Source of the DNA: a virus
Virus record (IMG/VR): IMGVR_UViG_3300032053_000219
Location: 1-37,760 of that record
Direction: 5' to 3' (one strand)
Length of the DNA stretch: 37,760 nt
Positions within the stretch are counted from its first letter, which is position 1; each line of letters starts with the position of its first letter. The notes beneath the pieces were generated by a model, which saw nothing but the letters and a program-made list of their open reading frames with translations, had not been told where the DNA came from and made no database searches. This document shows positions 29,554 to 37,760 of this stretch, one piece after another. A program made the translations under genes and the position numbers.

Positions 29554-30738
29554 CTAGCTGGCGACGAGCGGAATCGTGTACCAGGTCGTTGCGTCGTAGG
29601 CGACAAACAAGCACGACGTGAGGGTGGCCATCGTAAACGCCGCGTCGGCCGTGATCGCGTTAATCGCGTCGGACGTGTTCGGCCAGACCTTCATGTTGCC
29701 GCCGACGTTATTCTTGATGATGACCTGCATGCCAGCAACAGCGGACGGCAGCTTGACGCCCGCGTTGGTTGAGCCAGTGACCAGCGTGAAGCCTTCGACG
29801 ATCGCTGCGGCATCACCCTGGACGGTCCCCGCAGCGGCCACGGTCGCGGTCGGAATGCGAGGCATCTTGCCCATCGTGATCGATGCTGTGTTGCTGTCGC
29901 CGATGGCAATCGCACCGTCAGCGCCCGATCCATTCTTGGCACCACCGCGAAGCGTCAAGGCCCCGCCGTTTGCGTTGCCACCTGATCCAGCACCGGCAGC
30001 GATCACAACCGCCCCGCCAGTGCCAGAGGTGGCCCCGCCAGCCCCGCCGGTCACAGCGACAGCACCACCGGCCCCAGTCGCACCACCGACGCCACCAACG
30101 ACGCTGGCGGCACCACCAGCAGCGGACCCTTGACCGGCTCCGCCGACAGTTGACGCAGCTCCGCCTGCGGAGTTCCCGGCAGTCCCGGCTCCGCCAGTTT
30201 GCGAGACAGCACCGCCCACACCAGAGGTCGCCCCGCCGATGCCGCCCGCAATCGGGACAGATCCACCGGCAGACGTCACCGTGGCGGGAGGTGCCCCGGT
30301 AATCGTTAACGTGGAGTCAGTACCGACGATATCGTCGGCCCCCAGTGAACCCGCGAGCGTCGCCGTTCGCGTGGCTGACGTGAGATGCACAACGCCGGTT
30401 GGATCGGTTGAGGCTTTCGCTTTGGCTGCAAAGCCTGCCAGCGTGGCCCCGGAAGCGGTCTTCTGGAACGCACCGGTTCCAGCCGTTCCGCCGTATGGGT
30501 TGGCGGTTGTTTTCCAGTAGATGGCATCGCCTTGAGTCCACGCTTCTTCCACCCCAACGCCGTGAATTTGTCCGGCCACAGTCAGAGCGCCCAGCTCACC
30601 GGCTGCGATGGCAACCGCAGCATAGGCAACAATCGATCCAACGACAACAACCTGACCGGCGACAACAGCCGCTTCCGGCGTGTAATCGATCACAGTGCCA
30701 GGCTTGTACGTTCGGGCTTGAAACAGTTGATCAGACAT
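29554..30738 (-). CDS. Capsid decoration protein (DUF2190-like) with Gly/Ala-rich middle
   Basis: The N-terminal ~125 residues (YKPGTVIDYTPEAAVVAGQV, ALTVAGQIHGVGVEEAWTQG) fit DUF2190-type decoration proteins, which stabilise the capsid surface. Residues about 150 to 280 are repeats such as GGAGGATSGTGGAV, Gly/Ala/Ser-rich and probably extended. The C-terminal 115 residues (GFTLVTGSTNAGVKLPSAVA) are a small beta domain. So a decoration domain is fused to an exposed filament-like arm. ATG at 30738 follows a 101-base structured leader. Confidence 0.75.
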   Translation of the reverse strand: MSDQLFQARTYKPGTVIDYTPEAAVVAGQVVVVGSIVAYAAVAIAAGELGALTVAGQIHGVGVEEAWTQGDAIYWKTTANPYGGTAGTGAFQKTASGATLAGFAAKAKASTDPTGVVHLTSATRTATLAGSLGADDIVGTDSTLTITGAPPATVTSAGGSVPIAGGIGGATSGVGGAVSQTGGAGTAGNSAGGAASTVGGAGQGSAAGGAASVVGGVGGATGAGGAVAVTGGAGGATSGTGGAVVIAAGAGSGGNANGGALTLRGGAKNGSGADGAIAIGDSNTASITMGKMPRIPTATVAAAGTVQGDAAAIVEGFTLVTGSTNAGVKLPSAVAGMQVIIKNNVGGNMKVWPNTSDAINAITADAAFTMATLTSCLFVAYDATTWYTIPLVAS

Positions 30739-30746
30739 GATTGGTT

Positions 30747-30806
30747 CTCACTTTGTGAGTTGATTTGTTTAGAGGCTGGCAACCAGCCCTCGCGATTGAG
30801 GGCTGG
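30747..30806 (-). promoter_or_regulatory. Structured leader with competing hairpins
   Basis: Between capsid and decoration genes: ctcac-ttt-gtgag (30747-30759), ggctgg-caa-ccagcc (30774-30788) and ccagccctc-gcgatt-gagggctgg (30783-30806). The last two share ccagcc and cannot form together. The first sits 9 bases from the start codon. This could control the amount of decoration protein. Confidence 0.5.
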
Positions 30807-30839
30807 AACTTATTCAGAAACAGTCAGATTACAGGCTCA

Positions 30840-32981
30840 TTACGCGGAGCCCTTGGACTTGATGACGGCTCGCTTCTGGCCCTTCGCAAAGCCGAAGCGG
30901 AACGTCACTCGCCACGCAATGCCGAGCTTGTGGAAGTCCACTTCGCCACGCTCGACAGTCGGGGTTTCCTGACCGTTCAGGTAAGCGACTTGCAACGCGG
31001 ACATGTCGCCGTTTTCGGGCAACAGGTAGAACGCCACGTCGCTAGAACCACTCACGCCATACTTCGTTCCCAGGAACGGAGACGACAATGGAGCGAAGCT
31101 GCCCGCGTGCGGATTACTCGCGGTCCGGACAACGTCAGTTGCCCCAGCGATGACAATGTTCTTTTCCTTGTAAAGATCGCTGGCCGTGATGGACAACGCA
31201 GGCGGAACAAGAATCCGATTGAACTGCAACATGATCGGATCGCCGTCTTCGTCGTCCTGCTCTTCGGCCAACTGATTAGCCTGACTCAGTGCGGCGATAC
31301 TCAGTGCCGTTCCGGCCCCTTCCATGTAGTTGCCGTTTGCGATTGAGTAGAAACTTCCGGCGGTTGACAGGAACGTCGTGAACCCAGACTTTTCGAAGTT
31401 GATTGCACACTTGCGGCCGAACATCTTCGGGACCATCGAGAACACGTCCAGGTCGTCATTCACGAACGTCACTTCACTGACGGACATGTAAGCGCCCTTC
31501 AGTTTGACTTGGTTCGCGAATTCCTCTTCCCGCATGCTGATGTCGGGCAGTTCGCCATCCGGTCCGATCTCTTCAATGTCACCGGACATCGTGACTTGAT
31601 ACGCCTTGAACTGCTTGTAGTCACTGGGCGATTGCTTGACCGCGATCTGCGGAATGACCCGCTTCACGTCCATGAACGAATTGAGCAAGATCTTCTGATT
31701 CGTGTTGCCCAACACGCCCGTGAGGCTGAGCGTCGACATACCTGCCGCTTCGATCGGTTGCCGCATGGGATCGTTCAGTCGGCGATCTGCCGCGAAGATT
31801 TGATAGACCCCTTCGGTATCGATCTTGCCGGGCTTCATGTAGCCGCCAGATGCGGTCACGATCTCGTGACCAAAACGCGACAGCGACATGTTTCGCCAGT
31901 GAGGCGACTCTGCGGCCTCAATGACCTGCTCACTGAACCATCCCCGTTCATGAGCGACATTGGCGCTGATGCCCGATGCCAGGCACAGTGACGCCTCGAT
32001 CACTTGCGGGTTGCGATCGTGATTGCGGATGTGGATGGCCGGAGCGGTCGGACGAGCCGCCCGGATCACGGCCACACGGGTTGTTCGCAGGTCCCAGTTG
32101 TTTGCCACAGCAGACGCCTCGATTTCCGGGAAGGTCCCATTGTTCCCGCTGCAGATGGCGTGAATCGCATCGCACCGGCTCAACTCCTGAATGTCCGCAG
32201 CAGAGATCTCCAGTTGTCCCACAGCAGCGGCAACGGGAGCCGCCGCAGCAGGAGCGGGAGCAGCAGCCGGAGGCGGGGCCGTACTGGCTGCGGCCGGTTC
32301 TGGCGGGGCTGCCCCCTGGGCTTCGAACATGGTTTGCAGCGAGGCTCGCTGTTGTTCGTTGAGGGTGGCGGGATCGAATCCCATTGAGGCACAGTATTGC
32401 TCGAACGTCATGATTCCTACTTCTCCCGCCGCGCTCGCGGCAATGCGTGCTGAGCTGGTACGGTCCACGCCCATGACACAGAAAGTGATTTCCCCCAGGC
32501 GAGACGTGGTGGCAACAAAGATTGGCCCGGTAAAGGCCTGTCCATTAACGAGGACCTGATGTCCGGCCGGGATCATTCGTAGTGGAGACGTTGGCGTTGC
32601 TCCCACCGAGGATTGCCACGCAAAACCCTTATCGTTCAGATCGATTGCCCGCAACACTTCGGGCGATGTGCCCATTACGTTGCCTTCGGCAATCAGTTCG
32701 TTGGCTTCAATGACCACACGGTCGGTTTGCCCGACGACGTGATCGGCGTCCTGCTTGTGATCGAGTAACGCTGGCCTGACCTGATCGCCAACGTCCAGGC
32801 CCTGAAGATCCAGAACCAGCGGCAAGCGGAAGTTCGGCAGGTTCAAGATTCCGCCGCGATACACGACATTCCGGAAGCGCCTCAGCCGGGCCGGTTGGCC
32901 GTCCGCCGCTTCGACCGCTCCGGGGCCTTCGAACTCGACTCGCGTCTGATCGAAGTGAATAAGTTGCGATGGACTAGGCAT
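30840..32981 (-). CDS. Prohead protease-major capsid protein fusion
   Basis: The N-terminal ~200 residues of 713 resemble a prohead serine protease: LLDHKQDADHVVGQT with His75, then GFAWQSSVGATP with Ser124/125. After a Pro/Ala-rich linker (about 230 to 260) comes a Mu gpT-like capsid subunit of ~440 residues (IRAARPTAPAIHIRNHDRNP, VKLKGAYMSVSEVTFVNDDL, ending AWRVTFRFGFAKGQKRAVIK). Fusing both means each subunit enters with its own protease. Cleavage in the linker would release the capsid domain. ATG at 32981 has GGAGGT upstream and overlaps the portal gene by 8 bases. Confidence 0.87.
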   Translation of the reverse strand: MPSPSQLIHFDQTRVEFEGPGAVEAADGQPARLRRFRNVVYRGGILNLPNFRLPLVLDLQGLDVGDQVRPALLDHKQDADHVVGQTDRVVIEANELIAEGNVMGTSPEVLRAIDLNDKGFAWQSSVGATPTSPLRMIPAGHQVLVNGQAFTGPIFVATTSRLGEITFCVMGVDRTSSARIAASAAGEVGIMTFEQYCASMGFDPATLNEQQRASLQTMFEAQGAAPPEPAAASTAPPPAAAPAPAAAAPVAAAVGQLEISAADIQELSRCDAIHAICSGNNGTFPEIEASAVANNWDLRTTRVAVIRAARPTAPAIHIRNHDRNPQVIEASLCLASGISANVAHERGWFSEQVIEAAESPHWRNMSLSRFGHEIVTASGGYMKPGKIDTEGVYQIFAADRRLNDPMRQPIEAAGMSTLSLTGVLGNTNQKILLNSFMDVKRVIPQIAVKQSPSDYKQFKAYQVTMSGDIEEIGPDGELPDISMREEEFANQVKLKGAYMSVSEVTFVNDDLDVFSMVPKMFGRKCAINFEKSGFTTFLSTAGSFYSIANGNYMEGAGTALSIAALSQANQLAEEQDDEDGDPIMLQFNRILVPPALSITASDLYKEKNIVIAGATDVVRTASNPHAGSFAPLSSPFLGTKYGVSGSSDVAFYLLPENGDMSALQVAYLNGQETPTVERGEVDFHKLGIAWRVTFRFGFAKGQKRAVIKSKGSA

Positions 32982-34971
32982 TCGTCGGCACCTCCGCAAC
33001 AGGGGCCGGGGCAGCCGCCGGGGGATTGTCGATTCGTCCGTCACGGGCATCGTCGATCAGGCCCTGGGCGTCCTCAGCCGACCAGCCCAGGCGAACCAAT
33101 GCAGCCCGCGTCAAGACTTCCGAAGTGCCAGCCATGAACGCTTTCAGCACGTCGTTGGTGGCCTTCATGTTGTTGGAAAAATCGCGGCGATTCGTGCCAA
33201 CGAAAGCCCCGGCCGATGCGGCTGGCGTTGCTGCCGTGGCCGTGGCCGATGGATCTTCTGTGCCGGGAGCCAGCACGGGCGAACCGTCCGGCAATGCCGT
33301 CGCCTTGAACGTGGCCAACGGCTTGATGATGGCGTCGATCTGCTCGGGCAGCAGGAACGGGAACGATGATGCGATCATCCCGCGAGCTGTTTCGAGCGGC
33401 ATTGTTCCGGCGGCCACGGCAACCACGATTGCCAACAGGCTGGCGCTCTGGGCACCGTTCAGGGCCGTGTCCTGAACGGCAGTGGCGGGTGTGGCAGCGG
33501 CCTCTGGAGTTGCATCCTCTGGCACGGCAGGCAGAAGATTGAACACCACGCGAGCCACGTAATCTTCGTATTCCAGTCCGCAGATCTGAGCTTGCTTTCG
33601 CATCTCAGTTTCCGCGTCCAGTCCTAGGGCAGCGTACTCTGTTTGGAACGACGTCATTCCCGTCTTGAGGCTCTTCTCGCGAGCGTTGGCTGTCTTCTCG
33701 GGATCAACGTCAACTGGCTGGTCCCAGTGGCACTCGTGTGGAATGCGGTCCAGTGCAACAACGTCGGCAGGCAATCCGTCCGCGAGGTCTCGATATTCGA
33801 TCCAGAACGCGTCGAACACTTCATCCACGCATTCCAGTTCCAAATCGTATTGGTCGATGCCAATCGCTTTATAGTACAGACGACCATCAAGTTTCGCGGA
33901 CGAAAAGTTGTAACTGGACGAATCACCCGTCGCGATATTTCGCGTCATGCTGATCGGCTGCACGGCCAGCGTGTGCAGGTCGGTCGTGTATTCGTGATGG
34001 CTGGTCGTTGGCTGCTCTGGCTTGAGTTGCGTGAGCTTGTTGCCGCCGCCGATCGTCGTGATGCCCGCTGGGAAATTCATCGTCGTGAGCGGGTCGAACG
34101 TATCTTGTTCGCCGTCGTCGCCGACTTCACTTTCAATTACACCGTGAGGAGTGGCTGCGAATCGAGCCGTTGCCAGTACGGCATCGGTGTAGCCACGAGC
34201 CATCGCGAACAACGACAGCGACGATGTCATCTCGGGAATACCGCGATGCTGCCCAGGGCGTTCGAGCAAGAACGAATGAATCATGAATTGAGCGGGAACC
34301 CAATCATGTTCGAAAAATGACGTCGTCATCCCGTTCGCTCCGGGATGATTTTTCAACACGCAGAATTCAGTCACGTTGCCGTAGGTGTCGAACCGCACGC
34401 CGTCGATCTCATCGAGTTCCACGCCGGTCCACTGCGGGTTCGTGACCTGATCGCATTCGATGGGGCGAAAGTCCAACTTGACAACGTGCTTCAGTTTGGG
34501 ATTCGTCGTCAGCATGGCGAAGACTTCGCCATCACGGGACTTCGTTTGCCGCATCATTCGCAGTTTTTTCGCGAACCGAATCTGTTTCGCCCAATCAGCA
34601 AACGCTTGTTCGATCTGGCGATTGGCTTCCGTGCTGGGCAGCAGGCACTGCACTCGCGGCCCGGTTCCGACCACATCGTTTCCCAGCTTGCGGACGATGC
34701 CGCACGCGTTGGGATTGTTGCCGCATTCCATCCGTGATCGCTCGCGGAGAATCTTGCGGACATGTGGCGAGTTGGCCGCGTCGGCCGACAGCCCATCGGC
34801 CATGCTCCAATGATTGGACAGCATGGGGCCGGTCTGGGCAGCGTCGTAACGGGCCGACACATCGCGACTCGGCTTCGATGTTGTAGCTGGTGCAGCAGTC
34901 GCTTCTGGCGCAGGTGTTGACCCGAACCCGATCAGCCCGCCGATTGTTCCCAGGAATGAGGCAATGCTCAT
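32974..34971 (-). CDS. Portal protein (lambda gpB-like)
   Basis: The protein forms the ring through which DNA enters. Lambda-type portal features include SPHVRKILRERSRMECGNNP, GTGPRVQCLLPS, the FFEHDWVPAQFMIHSFLLER region with PGQHRGIPEMTSSL, and later SSYNFSSAKLDGRLYYKAIG. At 665 residues it is longer than lambda gpB because of an Ala/Pro-rich C-terminal part with further helices. ATG at 34971 has GGGAG 6 nt upstream and overlaps the preceding stop as ATGA. Confidence 0.93.
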   Translation of the reverse strand: MSIASFLGTIGGLIGFGSTPAPEATAAPATTSKPSRDVSARYDAAQTGPMLSNHWSMADGLSADAANSPHVRKILRERSRMECGNNPNACGIVRKLGNDVVGTGPRVQCLLPSTEANRQIEQAFADWAKQIRFAKKLRMMRQTKSRDGEVFAMLTTNPKLKHVVKLDFRPIECDQVTNPQWTGVELDEIDGVRFDTYGNVTEFCVLKNHPGANGMTTSFFEHDWVPAQFMIHSFLLERPGQHRGIPEMTSSLSLFAMARGYTDAVLATARFAATPHGVIESEVGDDGEQDTFDPLTTMNFPAGITTIGGGNKLTQLKPEQPTTSHHEYTTDLHTLAVQPISMTRNIATGDSSSYNFSSAKLDGRLYYKAIGIDQYDLELECVDEVFDAFWIEYRDLADGLPADVVALDRIPHECHWDQPVDVDPEKTANAREKSLKTGMTSFQTEYAALGLDAETEMRKQAQICGLEYEDYVARVVFNLLPAVPEDATPEAAATPATAVQDTALNGAQSASLLAIVVAVAAGTMPLETARGMIASSFPFLLPEQIDAIIKPLATFKATALPDGSPVLAPGTEDPSATATAATPAASAGAFVGTNRRDFSNNMKATNDVLKAFMAGTSEVLTRAALVRLGWSAEDAQGLIDDARDGRIDNPPAAAPAPVAEVPTNA

Positions 34972-35165
34972 TTCATGCTCCCTGGAAACTGAACGGGGAT
35001 TGTCCGTAGTCCGCGATTGGCTCGCCGTTGGGCGGTCTTCTGGGCAGCGAAGTTAGCGGCCTTGATCAGGTCGTCAATGGGCCGATTCGTGACGCTCTGG
35101 CCGTCCACAGAGACGGATTGCGGCTTCTCAATTGCGTCGGCAATCTGATCGTCGATGTCGGCCAT
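34968..35165 (-). CDS. gpW-size head-tail joining protein (65 aa)
   Basis: The protein MADIDDQIADAIEKPQSVSV then PIDDLIKAANFAAQKTAQRR matches the size and position (between terminase and portal) of gpW-like joining proteins. ATG at 35165 lacks a good ribosome binding site. A longer frame from ATG 35204 would include codons within the hairpin at 35176-35209. Its own stop overlaps the portal start. Confidence 0.6.
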   Translation of the reverse strand: MADIDDQIADAIEKPQSVSVDGQSVTNRPIDDLIKAANFAAQKTAQRRANRGLRTIPVQFPGSMK

Positions 35166-35175
35166 GAAATGCAAA

Positions 35176-35209
35176 CGCCCATGCCAGGGATGCCGCCCCG
35201 GCATGGGCG
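35176..35209. terminator. 10-bp hairpin before the joining gene
   Basis: cgcccatgcc (35176-35185) and ggcatgggcg (35200-35209) pair perfectly with a 14-base loop. On the minus strand TTTGCATTTC follows. It may be an attenuator or may mask an alternative start at 35204. Confidence 0.5.
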
Positions 35210-35319
35210 AATGGTGAGCTGACCGTAGCTAGCGGCCCGCGAGATACTTGGATTGTGGCCGGACTCCTGCGAATCGCGAAGCGGCTGGACGATCTCGCAA
35301 CACAGATTCTTCGAAATAG

Positions 35320-35333
35320 TTCCACCGGTGGAA
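35320..35333. terminator. Palindrome after the zinc-ribbon gene
   Basis: ttccaccggtggaa is a perfect 14-bp palindrome beginning right after the TAA of the zinc-ribbon gene and followed on the minus strand by CTATTTC. It may be a weak terminator or a binding site. The adjacent 35210-35319 stretch shows no gene. Confidence 0.4.
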
Positions 35334-35531
35334 TTATTTTCTTTTGGCCAGCGTTCCGGAGATCACTTCGACCGTGGGAATGCGGGCTCCGCAGTCACGA
35401 CAGATTCGCACTCGCAGCGTCGATCCGTCCGCCTGACGAGTGTAATACACCTTCAGGTCAGGACCGTGGCATCGCGGGCACCGCAAGCCTTTGCCATCAG
35501 GGAACTGAACCGGCTTACGCGTCTTGGTCAA
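35334..35531 (-). CDS. Two-CxxC zinc-ribbon protein (65 aa)
   Basis: LRCPRCHGPDLKVYYTRQAD and RICRDCGARIPT give two CxxC knuckles about 25 residues apart, a compact zinc ribbon as in Ogr/NrdR-like or transcription-factor-type proteins. The start is TTG at 35531, overlapping the terminase stop (TTGA), with AGGG 8 nt ahead. It could be a late regulator or a structural zinc protein. Small zinc ribbons beside the terminase are common in planctomycete phages. Confidence 0.7.
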   Translation of the reverse strand: MTKTRKPVQFPDGKGLRCPRCHGPDLKVYYTRQADGSTLRVRICRDCGARIPTVEVISGTLAKRK

Positions 35532-37657
35532 TTGGATACCCTCATATGATCAGGCACGACAATTCGCCGCTTTTTCGTAATGGACGCAGCGGCCACAAGC
35601 TGTTCCGTCCCTAACTGTATTCCCTCGATCGATGCAGCGACCGCAGCTCCCACCAAGCAGTCCAGCAGATCTTTACGCACAATCCCCGGCCGCATCTTCC
35701 ATACAACGCCCTCGACTTCGTCCTTCGTGACCGTCTCGCTGTACATGCTCGTGACGTGTTCCGCGAGCATCTGATGTTCATCGGGCTTCTCGCCGTACAG
35801 GCTGATTGAGCCGGACGCATGCACGGGAATCGTCAGGGCTTTGTTGATTCGCGTGATCCAATGATTGGGGTGGAAGTAACACTCCTGCAGCCGGTGATGC
35901 TTGGTCGCCGTGATCATCCATTCGCACTCGGCACGTTCGGCCGGCCGCGGGAATCGTTCGCCGTCCTTCGGTGCCCACTGGGAGATTCGCCGCTTGCCTG
36001 GAATCAGCGGACGGCCGCGAGACGGTAACATGACTCCCTTCCAGCGGGAGACTCGACAGAAGCGAGCGACGGCCGATTCCGATTCGTTCCAGTTGATGTC
36101 GATCAGGCCCTTGGAGATCTTCAATGTGACTTCGTCTTCCCGCATCCACTGCCGATCGAGGATTGTTTCCCCGAGCTTATTGAGACCCCACCACGTCGTA
36201 CTGTCGACGTCGGTATCGAGCGTCTTAGCTTCTCGCTGCAGCGTGTTGGACAAATCATCCAATGTGAACAGACGGCGATTCTGATCGGGGCACCAGCCGT
36301 AGTCGATCACTGAGCCCGTGAAGTCATCTTTCCACGCGACAACCGCGTACCACAGCAGCCGCTGCTGAACGTCGATCATGCATGTGAGTTTCTCGTAGCC
36401 GAGCGGGATGCGACCGCGAGGCAGGCGATTCAGCCGCTTGCGAACATCGAGTGGATCGAGCTTGTACAATTCCGAGAGATTGACTTGTTCCGGGTCGTTC
36501 ATGTATTCGGCCATGAATGCCCGGCGGCCGACTTCGAAATACTTGTTCATCGCCCGCTGGATCGCCGAAACTTCCGTGTTCGGATCGAACATCTCCGGCC
36601 AGTTGGACGTGCAGCCGAAGTCCATCGCCTCGCGATGCTGGCGGTAGAAATCGTTGCCCGGTTCGAGGCCCTTGTCCTGGGCGACGGCCTCGCCGCGAAG
36701 TTCGTTGTATTGATTCCACAGGGCCAGGTTATCGGGGAGCTTGTCGAAAACGCCGCTCTTGAGACCTCGCCAGTACGGCCGTTTCTTGCGGTCCAGGAAC
36801 TGATCGGCGAGATCGCCGCGGCGAATGATCGTGCAAGGCATCAGCACGGCCATCGTTTTATCGGGGCCACCCAGGCCCATGATATCTTCGTCGATCAGGT
36901 CAATGCGGTCCTGGGTCTGCGTGAACGACCGTGCGGATTCCTTAGTTTGCGGGTCGTCCAGAAAAATCAGGTCGGGCCGGACATCAATCCCGCCCGGCCC
37001 GGCGAACGACTGGCCGCGAATGGCTCCCGTGAGGCCCGCTGTATCGATCCGATAACCCGACCCGAGACTACCGGGGATTGCCGGAAACGCGATCGACGAC
37101 TTGGTCCATTCGATGCCGGTGGACTTGCCCATGAAGGTTTGTCGAGCGCAGCTGTTTGGGACGCCTTGCAGCTTGCGAATCGGGAAAAAGATCTCGGGGA
37201 AGTCGGCCAGGAGCAGGTCGTTCAGGTTCGCTTGACCCTTGATGTGAGTCAGAAATTTCATCGCCAAGTCGTCAGTCGCCCCGATGATCAGGTTGAATTT
37301 TCGATGGCCATACGACCCGGCCCACAGCGACCCGCCGCCCGTGATGCGAGTCTTTCCCCAGCCGCGAGACATCGCCTGGGCGTGAGTTCCGCCCGCGAGA
37401 ATGATGTCCTCGCACATGTGGATGTACCGCTTTTGCTGAACGCCAAACGGCCCCGTGAACCAGACGCGAAAGTAGGTCCATAGGTAACGCTCAAGGTCCA
37501 GTCGGCAGGCTTCTCGCTGCTGCTCATCGCCAACGATCGCGATATCAACCAGGTCGATTTCGTTGGACGCGGCGGCGGCGTTCCGTTGCCGTTCAGCGAC
37601 ACGGGCCTTGTGGGCCTCGTACTGCTCCGGCTTCATTTCTGATTTTTTGCCAGTCAT
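35528..37657 (-). CDS. terL: Terminase large subunit
   Basis: The packaging ATPase-nuclease has Walker A SRGWGKT (97-103 of 709) and Walker B DLIFLDDPQT (D234, D235) in the N-terminal ATPase domain. The nuclease-type C-terminal domain (TCMIDVQQRLLWYAVVAW, later DEVEGVVWKMRPG) starts near residue 430. ATG at 37657 was chosen; a TTG at 37720 lies in the tandem repeat and gives an unnatural Phe-rich N terminus. No small subunit is seen in the window, and its gene should lie just beyond the right edge. Confidence 0.92.
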   Translation of the reverse strand: MTGKKSEMKPEQYEAHKARVAERQRNAAAASNEIDLVDIAIVGDEQQREACRLDLERYLWTYFRVWFTGPFGVQQKRYIHMCEDIILAGGTHAQAMSRGWGKTRITGGGSLWAGSYGHRKFNLIIGATDDLAMKFLTHIKGQANLNDLLLADFPEIFFPIRKLQGVPNSCARQTFMGKSTGIEWTKSSIAFPAIPGSLGSGYRIDTAGLTGAIRGQSFAGPGGIDVRPDLIFLDDPQTKESARSFTQTQDRIDLIDEDIMGLGGPDKTMAVLMPCTIIRRGDLADQFLDRKKRPYWRGLKSGVFDKLPDNLALWNQYNELRGEAVAQDKGLEPGNDFYRQHREAMDFGCTSNWPEMFDPNTEVSAIQRAMNKYFEVGRRAFMAEYMNDPEQVNLSELYKLDPLDVRKRLNRLPRGRIPLGYEKLTCMIDVQQRLLWYAVVAWKDDFTGSVIDYGWCPDQNRRLFTLDDLSNTLQREAKTLDTDVDSTTWWGLNKLGETILDRQWMREDEVTLKISKGLIDINWNESESAVARFCRVSRWKGVMLPSRGRPLIPGKRRISQWAPKDGERFPRPAERAECEWMITATKHHRLQECYFHPNHWITRINKALTIPVHASGSISLYGEKPDEHQMLAEHVTSMYSETVTKDEVEGVVWKMRPGIVRKDLLDCLVGAAVAASIEGIQLGTEQLVAAASITKKRRIVVPDHMRVSN

Positions 37658-37673
37658 ATCAAATCCAAACGAT

Positions 37674-37735
37674 CCGAACCAAAAATCAAATTGACGACGA
37701 AATACCGAACCAAAAATCAAATTGACGACGAAATA
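37674..37735. repeat. Two tandem 31-bp repeats upstream of terL
   Basis: The unit ccgaaccaaaaatcaaattg plus gacgacgaaata is present twice without a gap (37674-37704, 37705-37735). It lies 17 bases upstream of the terminase start, so packaging (pac/cos) or terminase-binding iterons are possible, as is a simple duplication. No promoter is obvious. Confidence 0.75.
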
Positions 37736-37760
37736 AAGAAACCAGAGTCAATAAACCGAC

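Overview
The window is most of a tailed-phage genome or prophage, read entirely from the minus strand. Several proteins point to a planctomycete host. These are the C-terminal module of the 685-residue glycosyltransferase, the N-terminal domain of the Thr-rich fibre-like protein, a stand-alone LexA-type DNA-binding domain, a CsrA of planctomycete type, and GC-rich dispersed-type hairpins. Family names come from motifs read by eye; no search was run. No integrase, small terminase subunit or classical endolysin was recognised, so the element continues beyond one or both edges.

In the direction of transcription (right to left), the late block runs from about 37.7 to 20.9 kb. It holds a 31-bp tandem repeat, large terminase, zinc ribbon, gpW-size joining protein, lambda-like portal, a protease-major capsid fusion, a Gly/Ala-rich decoration protein, a membrane protein, two further hypothetical proteins (one with a signal peptide), a papain-like peptidase, an exported thioredoxin, a tRNA with anticodon CAU, head-tail and tail completion proteins, tail tube, a frameshifted tail chaperone pair, tape measure and a distal tail protein.

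Next is a glycosylation cassette (20.9 to 14.0 kb): an 860-residue Thr-rich, Cys-rich mucin-like protein, then five genes. These encode a GT27-like glycosyltransferase with a C-terminal methyltransferase-like domain, a 48-residue membrane peptide, a GT2 enzyme, a DUF115/Maf-like protein and a NeuA-like CMP-sugar synthetase. The five overlap one another by 1 to 4 bases. My main proposal is that the phage O-glycosylates its own mucin-like virion protein.

The third part (13.9 to 11.4 kb) holds regulators: a ribbon-helix-helix protein, a zinc-ribbon protein, an excisionase-like HTH protein, a hexapeptide-repeat protein and CsrA, with two candidate promoters carrying palindromes. The fourth (11.1 kb to the left edge) is replication and recombination: DEDD exonuclease, RecT-like annealing protein, an SSB-like protein, RecD2-like helicase, ERCC4 nuclease, SNF2 helicase, DNA methyltransferase, small zinc-binding proteins, the LexA-like domain and the start of a probable dATP/dGTP diphosphohydrolase-domain gene.

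Four of the replication proteins share a short acidic peptide, possibly a docking tag. A dnaX-type slippery site sits directly on the stop codon of the recT-like gene and would extend the protein by 52 residues.
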